In this document: positions 1-12,057 of the stretch, in pieces | How positions within the stretch are numbered: position 1 is the first letter of the stretch | Layout: every line of letters begins with the position of its first letter | NCBI RefSeq assembly: GCF_029784135.1 | Contig: NC_073745.1 | Coordinates: 40,814,420-40,878,419 of the forward strand | DNA length: 64,000 bases | From: Toxorhynchites rutilus septentrionalis | Taxonomy: Eukaryota > Arthropoda > Insecta > Diptera > Culicidae | Direction: 5' to 3' | Position numbers and translations under genes: made by a program | Notes under the pieces: model-generated | Told to the model about the DNA's origin: nothing | The model's database searches: none | What the model saw: only the letters and a program-made list of their open reading frames with translations

Positions 1-222
1 TAATCATCGGTTCTATGATATACACTATCGTAATATAGAATTAAGCGTAACCGTTCAACAGTGAATCAATTAAATCAACGATTTCAATCATTGAATTCCC
101 CATGCTGCTATCAATCTTCCAATATTCACGAAAATATTTACAAAATACAAATAATTATCAATGCCGATAATAAGTTTTTTCACTCGTGACATACACTGAG
201 TCACAATCATATTCGTAGCCCA
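1..222. other. AT-rich flank, nothing recognised
   Basis: AT-rich sequence at the window edge. I see no ORF of note, no repeat shared with the rest of the window and no RNA gene. Confidence 0.4.
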
Positions 223-782
223 CTATGCAGATCTCTTTCCATTGCTTTTTAAAGTTGCAAACAAATATCCGAAACATTCTATTTAACGAAAGTTATAGTA
301 TCACACGAGAGTAAAAAGGTATGTTATCTGTTTTTAAAAAGATGCTTTGTATTTCTCAAAAATGATTTTAGACTACCGATTGTATGAAAATTGACACAAG
401 CTGATATTCGTACGGTAGTTAAAATTCCAATCCGATTCCGAAGGCGTTGATCAATTACAAGATTTCAATTTCAGTATGGTAAATTTCGTTCATTGCAACT
501 TTCGTAAGTTGCATTTAGCCATTATCCACGAACTTTCTTGTGTGTTTGAGAGAAATACTTATCCAATTATCCATCGAGTAGTTTTTAAGATTCTTACTGT
601 TAGAAATTTAATGATTTTTTATGGTTTTCAAGTTTGCTAATCTACCATATTTTTTTAAGAAATAAAAAGCGTTTTCTCTAAAAACAGATGGTATACCTTA
701 TGACTCTCATGTGCACTATGACTTTATCTAAATAGAATGTTTCGAATGTTTGTTTTCAACATTCGAGATCTGTATGGTGTTA
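223..782. repeat. Long inverted repeat (foldback element)
   Basis: The stretch 223-372 pairs with the reverse complement of 638-782. Both arms share, in order, a CAGATCTC-like block, a CGAAACATTCTATTTA block, a GAGAGT block and a CTGTTTTTA block, with scattered mismatches. The ~265-bp spacer has no coding signal. This is the layout of a non-autonomous foldback or long-TIR MITE. Arm ends and a target duplication could not be fixed by eye. Confidence 0.65.
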
Positions 783-871
783 TACGAATCCGAGATTGAG
801 TCATTGTATTTATTATTACGACCATTTCAAGTGCGACTGTTTCGAGCCGCCCTGTCCAGTTAGGAAAGAAA

Positions 872-1120
872 CTAGAGATGGGCAAGCGCTCACGAGCTGC
901 TCAATTGAGCCGGTTTTTCAGAACGAGCGTACGATCCATGGTTCTTTACAAAAAAAACCACTGCTCAGAAAAGAGCAGCGGCTCAAAAAAAATTGCTATT
1001 CAAAAGAATCACAGCCGAAAAAAAGGCCGCGGATCAAAAGAGTCTCTGCTCAAAAAAGAGCCGCTCAAACGAGCCGGCTCTGAGCTGCTCACTGAAATGA
1101 ATCGTTTTGCCAACCTCTAG
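872..1120. mobile_element. Short foldback MITE with CTAGAG termini
   Basis: The element starts CTAGAGATGGGCAA (872-885) and ends TTGCCAACCTCTAG (1107-1120), which are imperfect inverted repeats. The body is built of GAGC/GCTC words that are self-complementary at many offsets, so it can fold in many ways. The small ORFs over it (796-1120) are by-products of this composition and are not genes. Elements with GAGATGGGCAA ends and GAGC-rich bodies are familiar in insect genomes; that comparison is from memory. Confidence 0.6.
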
Positions 1121-1234
1121 AATAAACGCACAATATAACTGTATAAATCTGAAAAAACAATGTTTTATAATTGATATTATTTTTTTAAATTTTGTTTGTG
1201 CTTTGTCTTTCCGTTCGAAAAATATTCTTATGGC

Positions 1235-1560
1235 ATCCCTGGTTTATCTGTTTATTTTTGCAGATACGTGACTGCCGAAGCTGTCAATGAAACAATTCAT
1301 AGATTCAAATTATACAAGGATTAGCTTGTTCCGTATGTTCCTGAAACATAAAGTTTTAGCATTGCTTCGTTATTACTGGACTTATAAACTATTCATTCGG
1401 ATAAATAAAATTTCGCTGGAGGAGTGAGATGGCATTTGTTAGTAACAATGTGTAAGTTGTGTTTTTCAATGTAATTGGAAAAATGATTAGGAAACCATCA
1501 TTGCTATATGCATGCATATCGTTTTGCATGCAGATTTTGGTCTAATTACCGTAATATGAA
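1235..1560 (+). repeat. Duplicated upstream segment of zinc-finger locus A
   Basis: This stretch matches 15,295-15,540 in the same orientation, with point differences and small indels. Shared blocks include GGCATCCCTGGTT, GTGACTGC, AGCTGTCAATGAAACAATT and the ATTATTGGACTT-like stretch. It lies at the same relative place upstream of both zinc-finger paralogues, so the loci were duplicated with flanking DNA. It may hold the promoter or a first exon, but I cannot identify either. Confidence 0.7.
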
Positions 1561-1574
1561 ACAAGTGTAAACGC

Positions 1575-1990
1575 CTGATATCGTGGATATCTGGATGAAC
1601 TCTGGAGCCTTCTACGAGTATATGACCAACATAGTCTATCCTTGGATAGCCACGAAAAAAATTGAGCTTCTGGTCGTTTTTTTGTCGTTGTGCAATGCTC
1701 CCATGCGACATACGGCACGATTCAATTCTGTAAAGATCGCGGCATTATTTCTATCAATACTTCACTCATTTTATTCAATCACTAGACTTTTCATTTTTCA
1801 AACCAATGAAAGCTGCCTGGGATACTGCACTCGTTAAGTGGCAATTTGATAATGGAGGTGCAATGGTTTCAGAACGAGATTTCACTCCTCAGTTAAAAGA
1901 AACTTTATAATCAATGGATTAATACTGGTCAATGGATTTCTAAAATGCGGCTTGCTCCCATGAATCTCCAAAGCCATTGATTATGAAGCT
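1575..1990 (+). pseudogene. pogo/Tigger-like DDE transposase relic
   Basis: The translation from about 1,583 reads WMNSGAFYEYMTNIVYPW and later, in a shifted frame at 1,807-1,911, MKAAWDTALVKWQFDNGG. These match the layout of the C-terminal half of a DDE_1 (pogo/Tigger/jerky-type) transposase: the YPW segment before the second catalytic Asp, then the QPMD..AVF..K..W region. The expected catalytic FVDGHSSH-like motif is not readable, and frameshifts and stops (for example after KETL) break the frame. The relic lies in the ~770-bp stretch that locus A has and locus B lacks, so it arrived after the zinc-finger duplication or was lost from B. No TIRs were found. Confidence 0.65.
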
Positions 1991-2334
1991 TCTCCAGATC
2001 CATGTTCAATTTCCAAGAATAAACTGCAAAATAAAAGTCCTTCGTTAATTCCCGCAGATCCTGTGGATGAGACTATCTCTGCCACAGTATTCCTGAACGT
2101 TAGCGTGTTCGGAATTTGAGTCAAATATAATTGAATCTGTTGTTATTTTTCGGTCATGAATAGAGCTTTGCACACCAATTTTACTGTGTTCAAGTGAAGA
2201 GAAGTCTCTTTTGTATTCGAAAATCAAATTATTCACGCGAAACAGTGCCATTTTTGGTAATGAGACGCTAGTTAATGGTCAACAAAGTTCGAAGTGTTCG
2301 AAATTTAAGACAAAACGATGAATGACACTGATGT

Positions 2335-4200
<1,866 letters not shown>

Positions 4201-4776
4201 TACCAAATAAATTTATATTCATATTGATGTAGCTCATCCGTTTCTTTCCAAAGTACTTCCCACCAAGGTTTGATGGGTTTCGTTTCTTCACGGAAAAGAA
4301 GTCTATGGTTCCCCTATGCGAACACAATTTCATACCCTACTTGCAGTTATTATATTTAAAATGAAAATTCATGGCATACTTCAACAGTCCGACCAACTCG
4401 AACTGGCCTGGTCAGTTCAATAGGTTCAATACTATTAATTAACTAGGGAGCTTAAAGTCAACTTAAAGTTTTGTTTGGTTGTTGAGTATTGTTTGTTCAC
4501 TCCAACAGAGTTTACAACCGAGTGATGATGACAGAAGGATGTTGATAAGTCGTTGGATGGTGCGTATCACGAGAGAAGATGCCAAAGTGGAATGAGATAT
4601 GATGAAAGCCGTCCTCTGTGGTCCTAGACGAGATGACTTCTGTGATTTGTATGGATTAAATAAAGAGAAAAATTATCAATGTAATATAAGATAATTGACA
4701 TTATCGAACACAATTATCAATTCTTCTCACCACAAAAAAAAACATGTTACTTTATTATTAAGAAAACGTATTTGAA
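4201..4776. other. Intergenic, no gene recognised
   Basis: AT-rich sequence between zinc-finger locus A and the mariner composite. An AATAAA at 4,655-4,662 sits in AT-rich context. I find no convincing ORF or repeat boundary. Confidence 0.4.
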
Positions 4777-5033
4777 ATGAAAAAGTGTTTATTCAACCCA
4801 TATCCATTGTCACTTCAAACACAACGGAACACGATGCTAACGGGTTTTTCAATAAGAGCGCTACAAAAGTTTTTTTTAGATAAAACCAGAATGGTTTTGG
4901 ATGTCAATGAAATTCTTTATTCATGTGAAAGTACATTTGATGCCATTATGTTTGGAACTCGATTTCGTTTGCATGGCCACCACGGGCACGCTTGCTGAAG
5001 TCCAAAAGCTGAACTCAATTTTCGATGATTAGA

Positions 5034-5205
5034 GCCCCCGCATACTACAGACTTTCTGTCAACCAACAGTTTGGTCGGGTCGGCCTTCTGGTGCAAAAAC
5101 GGACCCAACTGAATCGGCGTAATGTGCGCACATGCATACCTCTCCGTACTGATTAAGAAGCCGACCAAACTATCGGTCGACAAATCAGTCTGCAGTCTGC
5201 GGGGC
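5034..5205. mobile_element. MITE with GCCCC-GC termini
   Basis: A 172-bp element. 5,034-5,078 and the reverse complement of 5,161-5,205 are ~45-bp inverted repeats beginning GCCCC(C)GCA and ending GTTTGGTCGG. It has no coding capacity. It lies at the C-terminal break of the mariner transposase, next to the foldback element. Confidence 0.7.
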
Positions 5206-5325
5206 TTTTATGCTTGAATAATGTGCGATTCATATAGAACGTTACGGAACGTTCCGTCAACGTCTCCACTAATTCACACACGCAGTCTACGCTTGTAGCA
5301 GCACCGTCACATCAAATGTCAAACG

Positions 5326-6335
5326 TGTGACAAGTCACTTGTTGGGTCTTGCTGCCTGTTGAAGCTTGCCCGCCCTTGGTATTTATTAAGAACAAAAAAA
5401 GGAGAAAACACACATTTATAGAAAAAATAGCTAAATAGGGTCCTTCGCATAAAATTAAAAAACATATACCTATTTCCTAAACTATATTTCGATAAATAAA
5501 ACCTAAAACAAAATTGAAATGACAGATTAAAAAATAGCTATTTAAGGGTTAAAAGAAAGACGGCACAAAGTCCTACACAACACGAATTAAGGATTATATA
5601 CAGCACAAACAACATTACACGACATATTAAAACATCGCTGCGGTTGGTAGTGCTGAAGGGGATGAAAACCAACCCGGATGTGGCGGGTCGTAGAGGTTCC
5701 GGTTGGAGCGAGTCGGGACTTGTCTGAACCACGCGATAGAGACTAGACGTGTCCTCAACTACCAACGGAAAGTAAATCCGCGACGATTCGGTGGAATTGT
5801 AGTTTCTACGAAGTCCTTTCACAAAGAAGGAAGTATCATTCCGCACAAACCTATACCAAACTAGCGGTTTGTGGCGGTCGCGTACAGTGGCGCACAGTGG
5901 TGTCGAAGAGGTTAAGACCCCAGAGCACGATGTGGCGCGTAGCGTGGCCGATGATTAGTACCGGCATCCTGAACGACGAACGAGAGGACAAGGCAGTGAA
6001 GATCCGAATCTACGCCAAACGGGAGAACCAACGCCGGAACGAGAGACGATCAGCGGCAATCAGAATCTACGCCGAAAGCCGAGGCAACGCAGGAGCGTGG
6101 CAGAACCAGCGGCGGGTCCTGACACGACACACTACACCAGTGAGTACCTGTAACAGTAGTAGGAGCTAGGGAATTAGGGCAGCAATAAACCGAATAAAAA
6201 GACCGTCTCTTTAGGAATCTATAATTGGTGTTTTCCCTTTTCCGAGAAACCTAATTTGGGTGGAATTGAGCCGACCCTGGGAGGGAAAAGTAGGAGTACA
6301 TGCGGGTAGCTGGGCGTAGCAAGCCTTTGTTAAAA
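5326..6335. mobile_element. ~1-kb insertion in foldback arm (solo-LTR-like?)
   Basis: Comparing the two foldback arms shows that this block is extra in the left arm, with a possible 5-bp AAACG duplication at its edges. It starts TGTGACAAG, has AATAAA near 6,186 and a CCGAATAAAAAG stretch with G/T-rich DNA after it, as LTR polyadenylation regions do. No PBS, polypurine tract or second LTR is seen. The ORFs at 5,538-5,846 (-) and 5,897-6,169 (+) match nothing I know. A solo LTR is a guess; the end does not show the usual CA. Confidence 0.4.
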
Positions 6336-6999
6336 ACGAATGATTTATTCAATGTCATTCATGGTGTCACCACTTACAACAGTATTAAATTGCAATGCCC
6401 TCTTTCGAATCAGCATGCCTAGAACCAGTTCTAAGTTTAGAAAGATTCAATGAAAATCATTGAGCTATATTATTTAAATGCTTAAACCCCGTAGTCCCAA
6501 CCCTTATTCAACAACAATCATATATAGACTATTTTCCTCAGCTAGTCATGAATGATTTTGACTCCGAAATTCGGAACTAAGAGATTTGTTGGCATAAAAA
6601 ATTGTAATGGGTTGTATTTAGAACAAGACCTCGACGTAGAACTACGGAATTATATTATTCAATCCACTTGTTTATCACTCCGGATATTATGTTAGAATGC
6701 GTCGAAATTTTTGTAATATCTTTTTAGCTATTTAATTTTTTATTACTTCAGTAGACTCGAAAGAGTCGAGTAGAACCGAAAGCTATCAACACTTCTCGTT
6801 TATTTGGTTCAACTCGCATCAGACTATTACAGACTAGTACAAAAAAAATCTCGTATGCCGCTCTTCTTTGTCGTAGCACACCTCGATACAGCGGGCTTCC
6901 TCTCCTTGTATCGAGCTGTGTGTTTATGTATGTGAAATCAGCATTAGGCATGAATGATATCCGCTCGTTGTGTTAGACTAGCTCACTCGCATCTTTGTT

Positions 7000-8010
7000 T
7001 TCATTCTATTATATTTTTGGTTTCCGCCCTCAGAAGGGCCCTTGTGGAAAGAAACTATTCCATACTCCTTCACCCGACAAGAAAACAATCCTCTCCCGCT
7101 CGACGCTCTGCGGCAACCATGTTGCCTCGATGACCACCAAACGAGAAGCTTCAAATCGCGGATGGCTTATTTAAACCAAATATAAAAACGGGCAGAAACG
7201 AATATATCAGTTGCTCGTTATTGACAGCCCTGTTCGGGAATGCACACAAATCGGCAGAACAAATGTATGGGAAAATGAGAAAGCTTCCAGTTTTCATTAA
7301 TTTGAACTCTTTAGGCATTAGTAGATTGTACTGTATAGTATATCAAACGAATCTTAGGGAACTTCCGATTCTATTGGTATGCAAAGTAGTAGAATTTGTT
7401 CGCTGAGAAAATAGTTATTAACGTTAACTTTATTTCACAAAAACGTGACCTGTTTTCTGATTTGGCACCCTCCCTGAAAGACGTAGTTCTACGTCAAAAT
7501 ACAACCAAAATCAAAACAAAAGCCGAGGCACAAAACCCAGACAAAACCACAACGAACCGTCCGTCTCTGTCAATCCGCGTTGACGGCATTGAGCTTCGTA
7601 TTACGGAATGGGGGAGCAGGCATGACAACATGGGTTTGCAGATGAAATGAACACACCTTCAAAATAAAAATTATAAATGAAAATTATTTTTCCCAAATCA
7701 AATTAGTACTCTATGTAAATGAATATCTCTTACCATTTGCAAGTAGTGAAAAAATATCATACGAAAATGGTGTCTGAAGATATTTTTATATTATAATGGT
7801 AAGTTTTGGTGAGAATATCTGAAAATTCATAGAAAATAGTTTAAAATAGGGTCTGAATAACGTACTTCTAGTAGGTGAATAACGCCAAGAAAAAAATTTC
7901 ATATAAATTTAAGCAATTTAAAACTGCCTTAGGGCCGACTAACCTGATAGAGAATAGTTTGCCTCATATAAACTAATATCGTATCCAGATGTCGACACCA
8001 TTCCGCCGTC
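7000..8010. repeat. Dispersed repeat carrying the GACGTAG palindrome, copy 1
   Basis: Includes GACGTAGTTCTACGTC at 7,480-7,495. Blocks on both sides recur elsewhere: ...AGTTATTAACGTTAAC, GTGACCTGTTTTCTGATTT and CTGATAGAGAATA also occur, diverged, at 36.5-36.9, 58.3-58.6 and 62.7-63.9 kb. Ends are not resolved. The ORF at 7,396-7,650 is not supported as a gene. Confidence 0.55.
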
Positions 8011-8373
8011 AACGCGAATTATTCTTTTCTACAAATAATGCCTGTCGTTTTCGTTTCGGGTTTCGGGGTTAACCATTTGAATGATATAATTCAATGAATT
8101 TCATTGAATCTTTCTAAATTTAGAGCTGGTTCTAGGCATGTTGATTCGAAAGAGGACATTGCAATTTAAAACTGTTGTAGGTGGTGACACCATGAATAAC
8201 ATGAAATAAATCATTCGTTTGATATTTGACGTGACGGTGCTGTTGCAAGCATGACTGCATGTGTGAACTGGTGGAGACGTCGACGGAACGTGGACGTTCA
8301 TTTTCGTAACGTTCTATGTGAATCGCACATAAATCGACCTGTACTGCTGCAATTTCACGTTCGATATTTGTAC

Positions 8374-8633
8374 CAAGGCGCCTAGAAGTATATCCTAAGG
8401 TAAAGCCGTTTCGTCACTAAGTTGGTTAGGGGAGCGGTATATGAAAACAGTAAGGAAGAAAGCAGAAGGGAAATTATTAGCTTGTAGCGTGAAAGAGACA
8501 GACTGATCACGAGCGAGCTTCGACACTAGCGTATTGTGTTTTGTTTACAAACAAAGCACTGTAGACTTCCAAGATGGCTGAAGAGTGGTTTTAGGAAGTT
8601 GGCCCACCTTAGGATATACTTCTAGGTGCCTTG
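8374..8633. mobile_element. hAT-type MITE, 8-bp target duplication
   Basis: A 260-bp element with 28-bp terminal inverted repeats that differ at one base (starts CAAGGCGCCTAGAAGTATAT). The flanks are ATTTGTAC (8,366-8,373) and ATTCGTAC (8,634-8,641), an 8-bp duplication with one difference, as for hAT elements. It interrupts the mariner transposase frame, which resumes cleanly on the far side; this confirms the boundaries independently. Confidence 0.85.
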
Positions 8634-9508
8634 ATTCGTACGAAGTTTATCAATCGTCGATTGCTTGTTGGCATAGACCTTAGACTTGACGTAGCCCCAC
8701 AGGAAATAGTCTAACGCCGTCAAATCGCACGACCAAGACGGCCAATTTACTGGGCCATTTCGTGAGATAACACGCTCACCAAACTTGGCTTTCAATAATG
8801 GAAATAGGAAATATGTAATTATTTTCTGTATATCCTCTTCAACGTTCGCTGTGTAGCTTGTGGCGCCGACCTGTTAAAATCACATATTGTCCAAATCATC
8901 CAATTCTGGCCCAAAATATTCGGTTATCATTGAGCGGTAGCGATTCAAATTCACAGTAACGTGCCAGTCTTGATCATCACGGAGAACGGCCCAATGACGC
9001 CACGCCACCAAACCGTATCTTTTCCGGAATGTAATAGATTACGTGTGGATTGCTGCCTGACCAATAACGCATATTTCGCTTATTGACGAAGCCATTCCGC
9101 CAGAAATGAGCCTCATCGCAATCTTTCGATGAAAATCCGGATTATTTTTAAGTTATTGCTCAGCCCAATTCACGAACATGCGAGGCTTCTGGTGGTCAAG
9201 CGGCTTCAGTTCTTGCATCAATTTGATCTTGTAAGGATATAGGCCAAGATCTTTTCGCAAAATTCGCCACAACGACCGCACAGAGATGCCACGTGCTTGA
9301 GAATGACGTGTGAGAGACTGATTAGGGTCTTCCTCAATTGATGCGCTAGCGGCAGCAATATTCTCGACACTACGGGAACTTCTTTGTCTCACTGGCTCGG
9401 AAACATTTTATACTGTGCCTGTGGATTTAAATTTTCCCACTAGACGCTCAATTGTTGATCTGACAGGACGATAATGACGACCATAAATTGGACGTAGTGC
9501 TCTTAATG

Positions 9509-10096
9509 CGGGCACTACACGATTCGTTCAACGTTTCGCTCGAATATTGGATTCAAACATTTAACTCGATGAATCGACAAATGTTGTGACGAATGTGCTG
9601 CTACACGGTGAAGTAAATGTTCGATTCAATGCAATCGGTCCATGCAATCGGCGAGTATTTGAATCGAATGTTCATTGTTTTTATTTACCATCAAAAACGT
9701 TTGGAAACTGGATGACGATGCGAGTATGGAAATTGCTGCCGTAGCAATTGTATTGATATCGGGCTGTAAATTAAAAATGCTTGAAATCAACATTATTAAA
9801 CTGAAATATTTTTAATTTTATGAATCAATTTTGTAGTTCCTTCATTTGCAACTTGTAAACAAACCAATATGTCAAAGATAGATTCGGACGAATTGTGTAG
9901 CGGTATATCGAATGTCATCAAGTGTCGAATCAACGAATGACAAAAATCCTTTGACTTGTGCTACTGGCGTTGGAAGGTAATCCGTACGTTGTTCGACGCT
10001 CGACATTGGAAGCTCGTAGCTCGTCCATCGACTACACGATGCGTCGAACCATCGAGCATCCAACATTCGGGGTTGTTCGTAGCATCGTATAGCGCC
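9509..10096. mobile_element. MITE inserted near the mariner N-terminus
   Basis: Left end GGGCACTACACGATTCGTTC pairs imperfectly with the reverse complement of the right end (GGCGCTATACGATGCTACG). The body has internal CGAAT-rich inverted stretches. It separates the mariner N-terminal codons (to ~10,098) from the RALRPIYGRH segment. The target duplication is not clear, so the exact ends may move by a few bases. Confidence 0.6.
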
Positions 10097-10313
10097 GGCA
10101 TAAGTTGAGGCCATTGACTCCGAATTTCGGTAGTGAATTTTAATAATCATAACTCGTTGGATCGTATATCTTTCCATTATGAAATGGCAAACCTTACTGA
10201 AGAGAAATGTCAAGAGAGCGGAAAAAGTATGGCGTCGTTTGCTGTCCCTATCGGTCTACTTCTTAGCGTCCCTATTGAAATACCCGTTAGTAACCCTAAA
10301 AAGGGTCGTTTGT

Positions 10314-10463
10314 GGAGGCGACCTGGCGTAGTGGTAACATCCATACCTCTCACGCAGAGATCACGAGTTGTATTCTCACTCCCGACATTCTCCAAAAAAA
10401 AAGGAAGTTAAAGTGACGAACCAGCCGAAATTTGTTGAAAGTCACTATAATAGAGGAAAAAAA
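10314..10463 (+). mobile_element. tRNA-derived SINE, copy 1
   Basis: A ~150-bp element with a pol III A-box-like TGGCGTAGTGG and a B-box-like ATCACGAGTTGTATTC, ending in an A-rich tail. GTCGTTTGT at 10,305-10,313 and 10,467-10,475 looks like the target duplication, with a few bases of tail slack. It is closely similar to 11,223-11,377. It sits 26 bp beyond the mariner right end. Confidence 0.8.
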
Positions 10464-10491
10464 GGAGTCGTTTGTTATATGTACTTATAAC

Positions 10492-10713
10492 CAAGGCGCC
10501 TAGAAGTATATCCTAAGGTGGGCAAATATTCTAAAACCACTCTGCATCCATCTTGGAAGTCTACTGTGTTTTGTTTATAAACAAAAAACAATACGCTTGT
10601 GCACAACCTCGCTTGTGATCAGTCTGTCTGTTTCACGATTCAAGCAAATTATTCCTCTTCTGCTCTCTTCCTACTGTTTTCATATACCACTCCTCTAAAC
10701 AACATAGTGACGA
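10492..10713. mobile_element. hAT-type MITE, truncated copy, inverted
   Basis: Same family as 8,374-8,633 but in opposite orientation. The left terminal repeat is intact (CAAGGCGCCTAGAAGTATAT...), and the body follows the reversed copy down to TAGTGACGA. The last ~35 bp, including the second terminal repeat, is missing. Confidence 0.75.
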
Positions 10714-11210
10714 TTGCGATCACCAATCATCATCAATGAGCTAGATTATTATGATTTCTATAGCTTGCTTTCAAAGCAATTTTTAAGCTATAGAACTTAC
10801 ACCCCGGTACAGAAATGAAAAACGTAGTCCTGGGTCATAAAGAAAATAAGCCTCTGGCAGGAAGTTCAACTGTCTAACTGAAAATGATTAATGAATATCA
10901 GTGTGATATATAACAAAGTGGAATGGTAGTGGATTGGTAAACAAAAAACACGTATATCACGCGATCCCACCAGGCGTATGACGTGAGAGTTCTCAATTGA
11001 ATGAATTCTCACCGTATTCCCGCTCTCTAATCTACGTGACATGAACTGGGATTTCTAGGTGACAATCGTCGATATGTCTTGAGGTGTCGACAGTGCATAA
11101 AAACAAATGAAAAAAGAAAAAGAAATAGTAAGCGTTGATTTTGATCTTAAACAAGCGATAGTAATGGTATTGTATGTGTCAATAAAATCAATTTATCTTC
11201 AATTTTCACA
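10714..11210. other. No gene; degenerate GACGTAG palindrome
   Basis: Contains a weakened palindrome AACGTAGTCCTGGGTC at 10,821-10,836, probably the remnant of the dispersed repeat seen at 7.5 kb. No supported ORF. Confidence 0.4.
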
Positions 11211-11222
11211 GTGTGAGTGACG

Positions 11223-11377
11223 GGAGGCGATCTGGCGTAGTGGTAACATCCATGCCTCTCAGGCTAAAGGTCACGAGTTCAATTCTCACTCCCGACATTC
11301 TTCCAAAAATGTAAGTAAAAAGTGACGAACCAGCCAAATGAGTTGAAAATCACTATAATACAGATTAAAAAAAAAAA
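11223..11377 (+). mobile_element. tRNA-derived SINE, copy 2
   Basis: A 155-bp SINE with TGGCGTAGTGG (A box) and GGTCACGAGTTCAATTC (B box) and a poly(A) tail. A perfect 12-bp target duplication GTGTGAGTGACG flanks it (11,211-11,222 and 11,378-11,389). The perfect duplication and good B box suggest a recent insertion by LINE machinery. Confidence 0.88.
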
Positions 11378-11389
11378 GTGTGAGTGACG

Positions 11390-12057
11390 AATTGAAAGTA
11401 GTTTCTCGTGAAATCTGTTGTCTCTCGATCGGACGAATAAGCAAGCACTCTGGAAATATTTCCACATGAAATCAATTTATTTTCTCTTAAATATATCTAC
11501 TACATGGATTTAGTGTTTCATCTATCTAGCCGCGAGTCATCATCACCGAACTACATATACATTCCAAAAGGTGTGGTAAACGCCGGAGCCGGAGCCAGAG
11601 CAACAACTGAGAGCGCAGAGAGCAGCAGCAGCTACGACGGTACTGACTGTAGCAAAACCAATATCTAACCTCTCTGAGCGAGACCAATGAAATTCTGGGA
11701 TGTCAGATGTTTTCTCCTCAAATATATCCGATAACAAATCTGAAATATCTGTAAATATGTACTAATGTCTATAAAACTGGCCTGCTTCGTTGATCATTTG
11801 GAACCAATAATGTTTTGTCATTATTTTAAAAAGCCTGCGGCAGGAATAAAAGGTTATGACAAAATAAAATGTCTGCAAATTCGTGACCATATGTGCAAAT
11901 GTGGCATCTCTGATCTGATTTGGCAACCAGCCGAATGAATACCTTGTCACAGTTCATCCTTTCACATACATGAAATGAACCTCTCACGGCATCCGATACG
12001 GCTGTAGGAATAGAGTGACGAGAACTGCGTGATGGTGATGTGACAATTGTCATCTCA
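11390..12057. other. Unassigned repeat-like DNA
   Basis: No coding region is supported. Small internal similarities (for example AAATATATC words at 11,490 and 11,720) suggest old repeats without clear ends. Confidence 0.35.

Larger units (their letters stand above)
5222..8329. mobile_element. 3.1-kb foldback element, TAA target duplication
   Basis: It starts TGTGCGATTCA (5,222) and ends TGAATCGCACA (8,329), with TAA directly on both sides (5,219-5,221 and 8,330-8,332). A 3-bp TWA duplication is typical of PIF/Harbinger-type insertion. The arms are long: 5,222-5,333 plus 6,335-6,495 pair with 8,068-8,329. The left arm is split by the insertion at ~5,326-6,335. No Harbinger transposase is visible, so it is non-autonomous. 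Confidence 0.75.
4946..10175 (-). pseudogene. Mariner transposase, split into four pieces
   Basis: Read 3' to 5' on the plus strand. The N-terminus at ~10,175-10,098 reads MERYTI..RVMIIKIHYRNSES. The next piece at 9,508-8,642 has RALRPIYGRH, then the HTH region with SVENIAAASASIEEDPNQSL and LWRILRKDLGLYPYK, ELKPLDHQKPRMFVNWAEQ and, near 8,690, LTALDYFLWGYVKSKVYANK. After the hAT MITE the frame resumes at 8,373 with TNIEREIAAVQVDLC. The C-terminus at ~5,020-4,946 reads KRARGGHANEIEFQT followed by TAA. The order and motifs are those of Tc1/mariner transposases (DNA cleavage and joining in the nucleus). Internal stops, such as the TAA after STGTV, mean it is dead even without the insertions. Confidence 0.8.
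4840..10287 (-). mobile_element. Mariner-type element with nested insertions
   Basis: Left end ACGGGTTTTTCAATAAGAGC at 4,840. The right end at 10,287 is its inverted repeat (...CTATTGAAATACCCGT), and both are flanked by the TA expected of Tc1/mariner insertion (4,838-4,839 and 10,288-10,289). The transposase is on the minus strand and is interrupted several times; its pieces fall in the right order across 5.4 kb. Removing the inserts (5,034-8,329, 8,374-8,633 and ~9,509-10,096) leaves about 1.3 kb, a normal mariner length. Confidence 0.8.

Noticed and set aside
796..1120. Lys-rich 95-aa and 80-aa ORFs
   Set aside because: Composition comes from the GAGC/AAAA foldback element.
10492..10713. 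Second full hAT MITE
   Set aside because: The right terminal repeat is missing, so it is listed as truncated.
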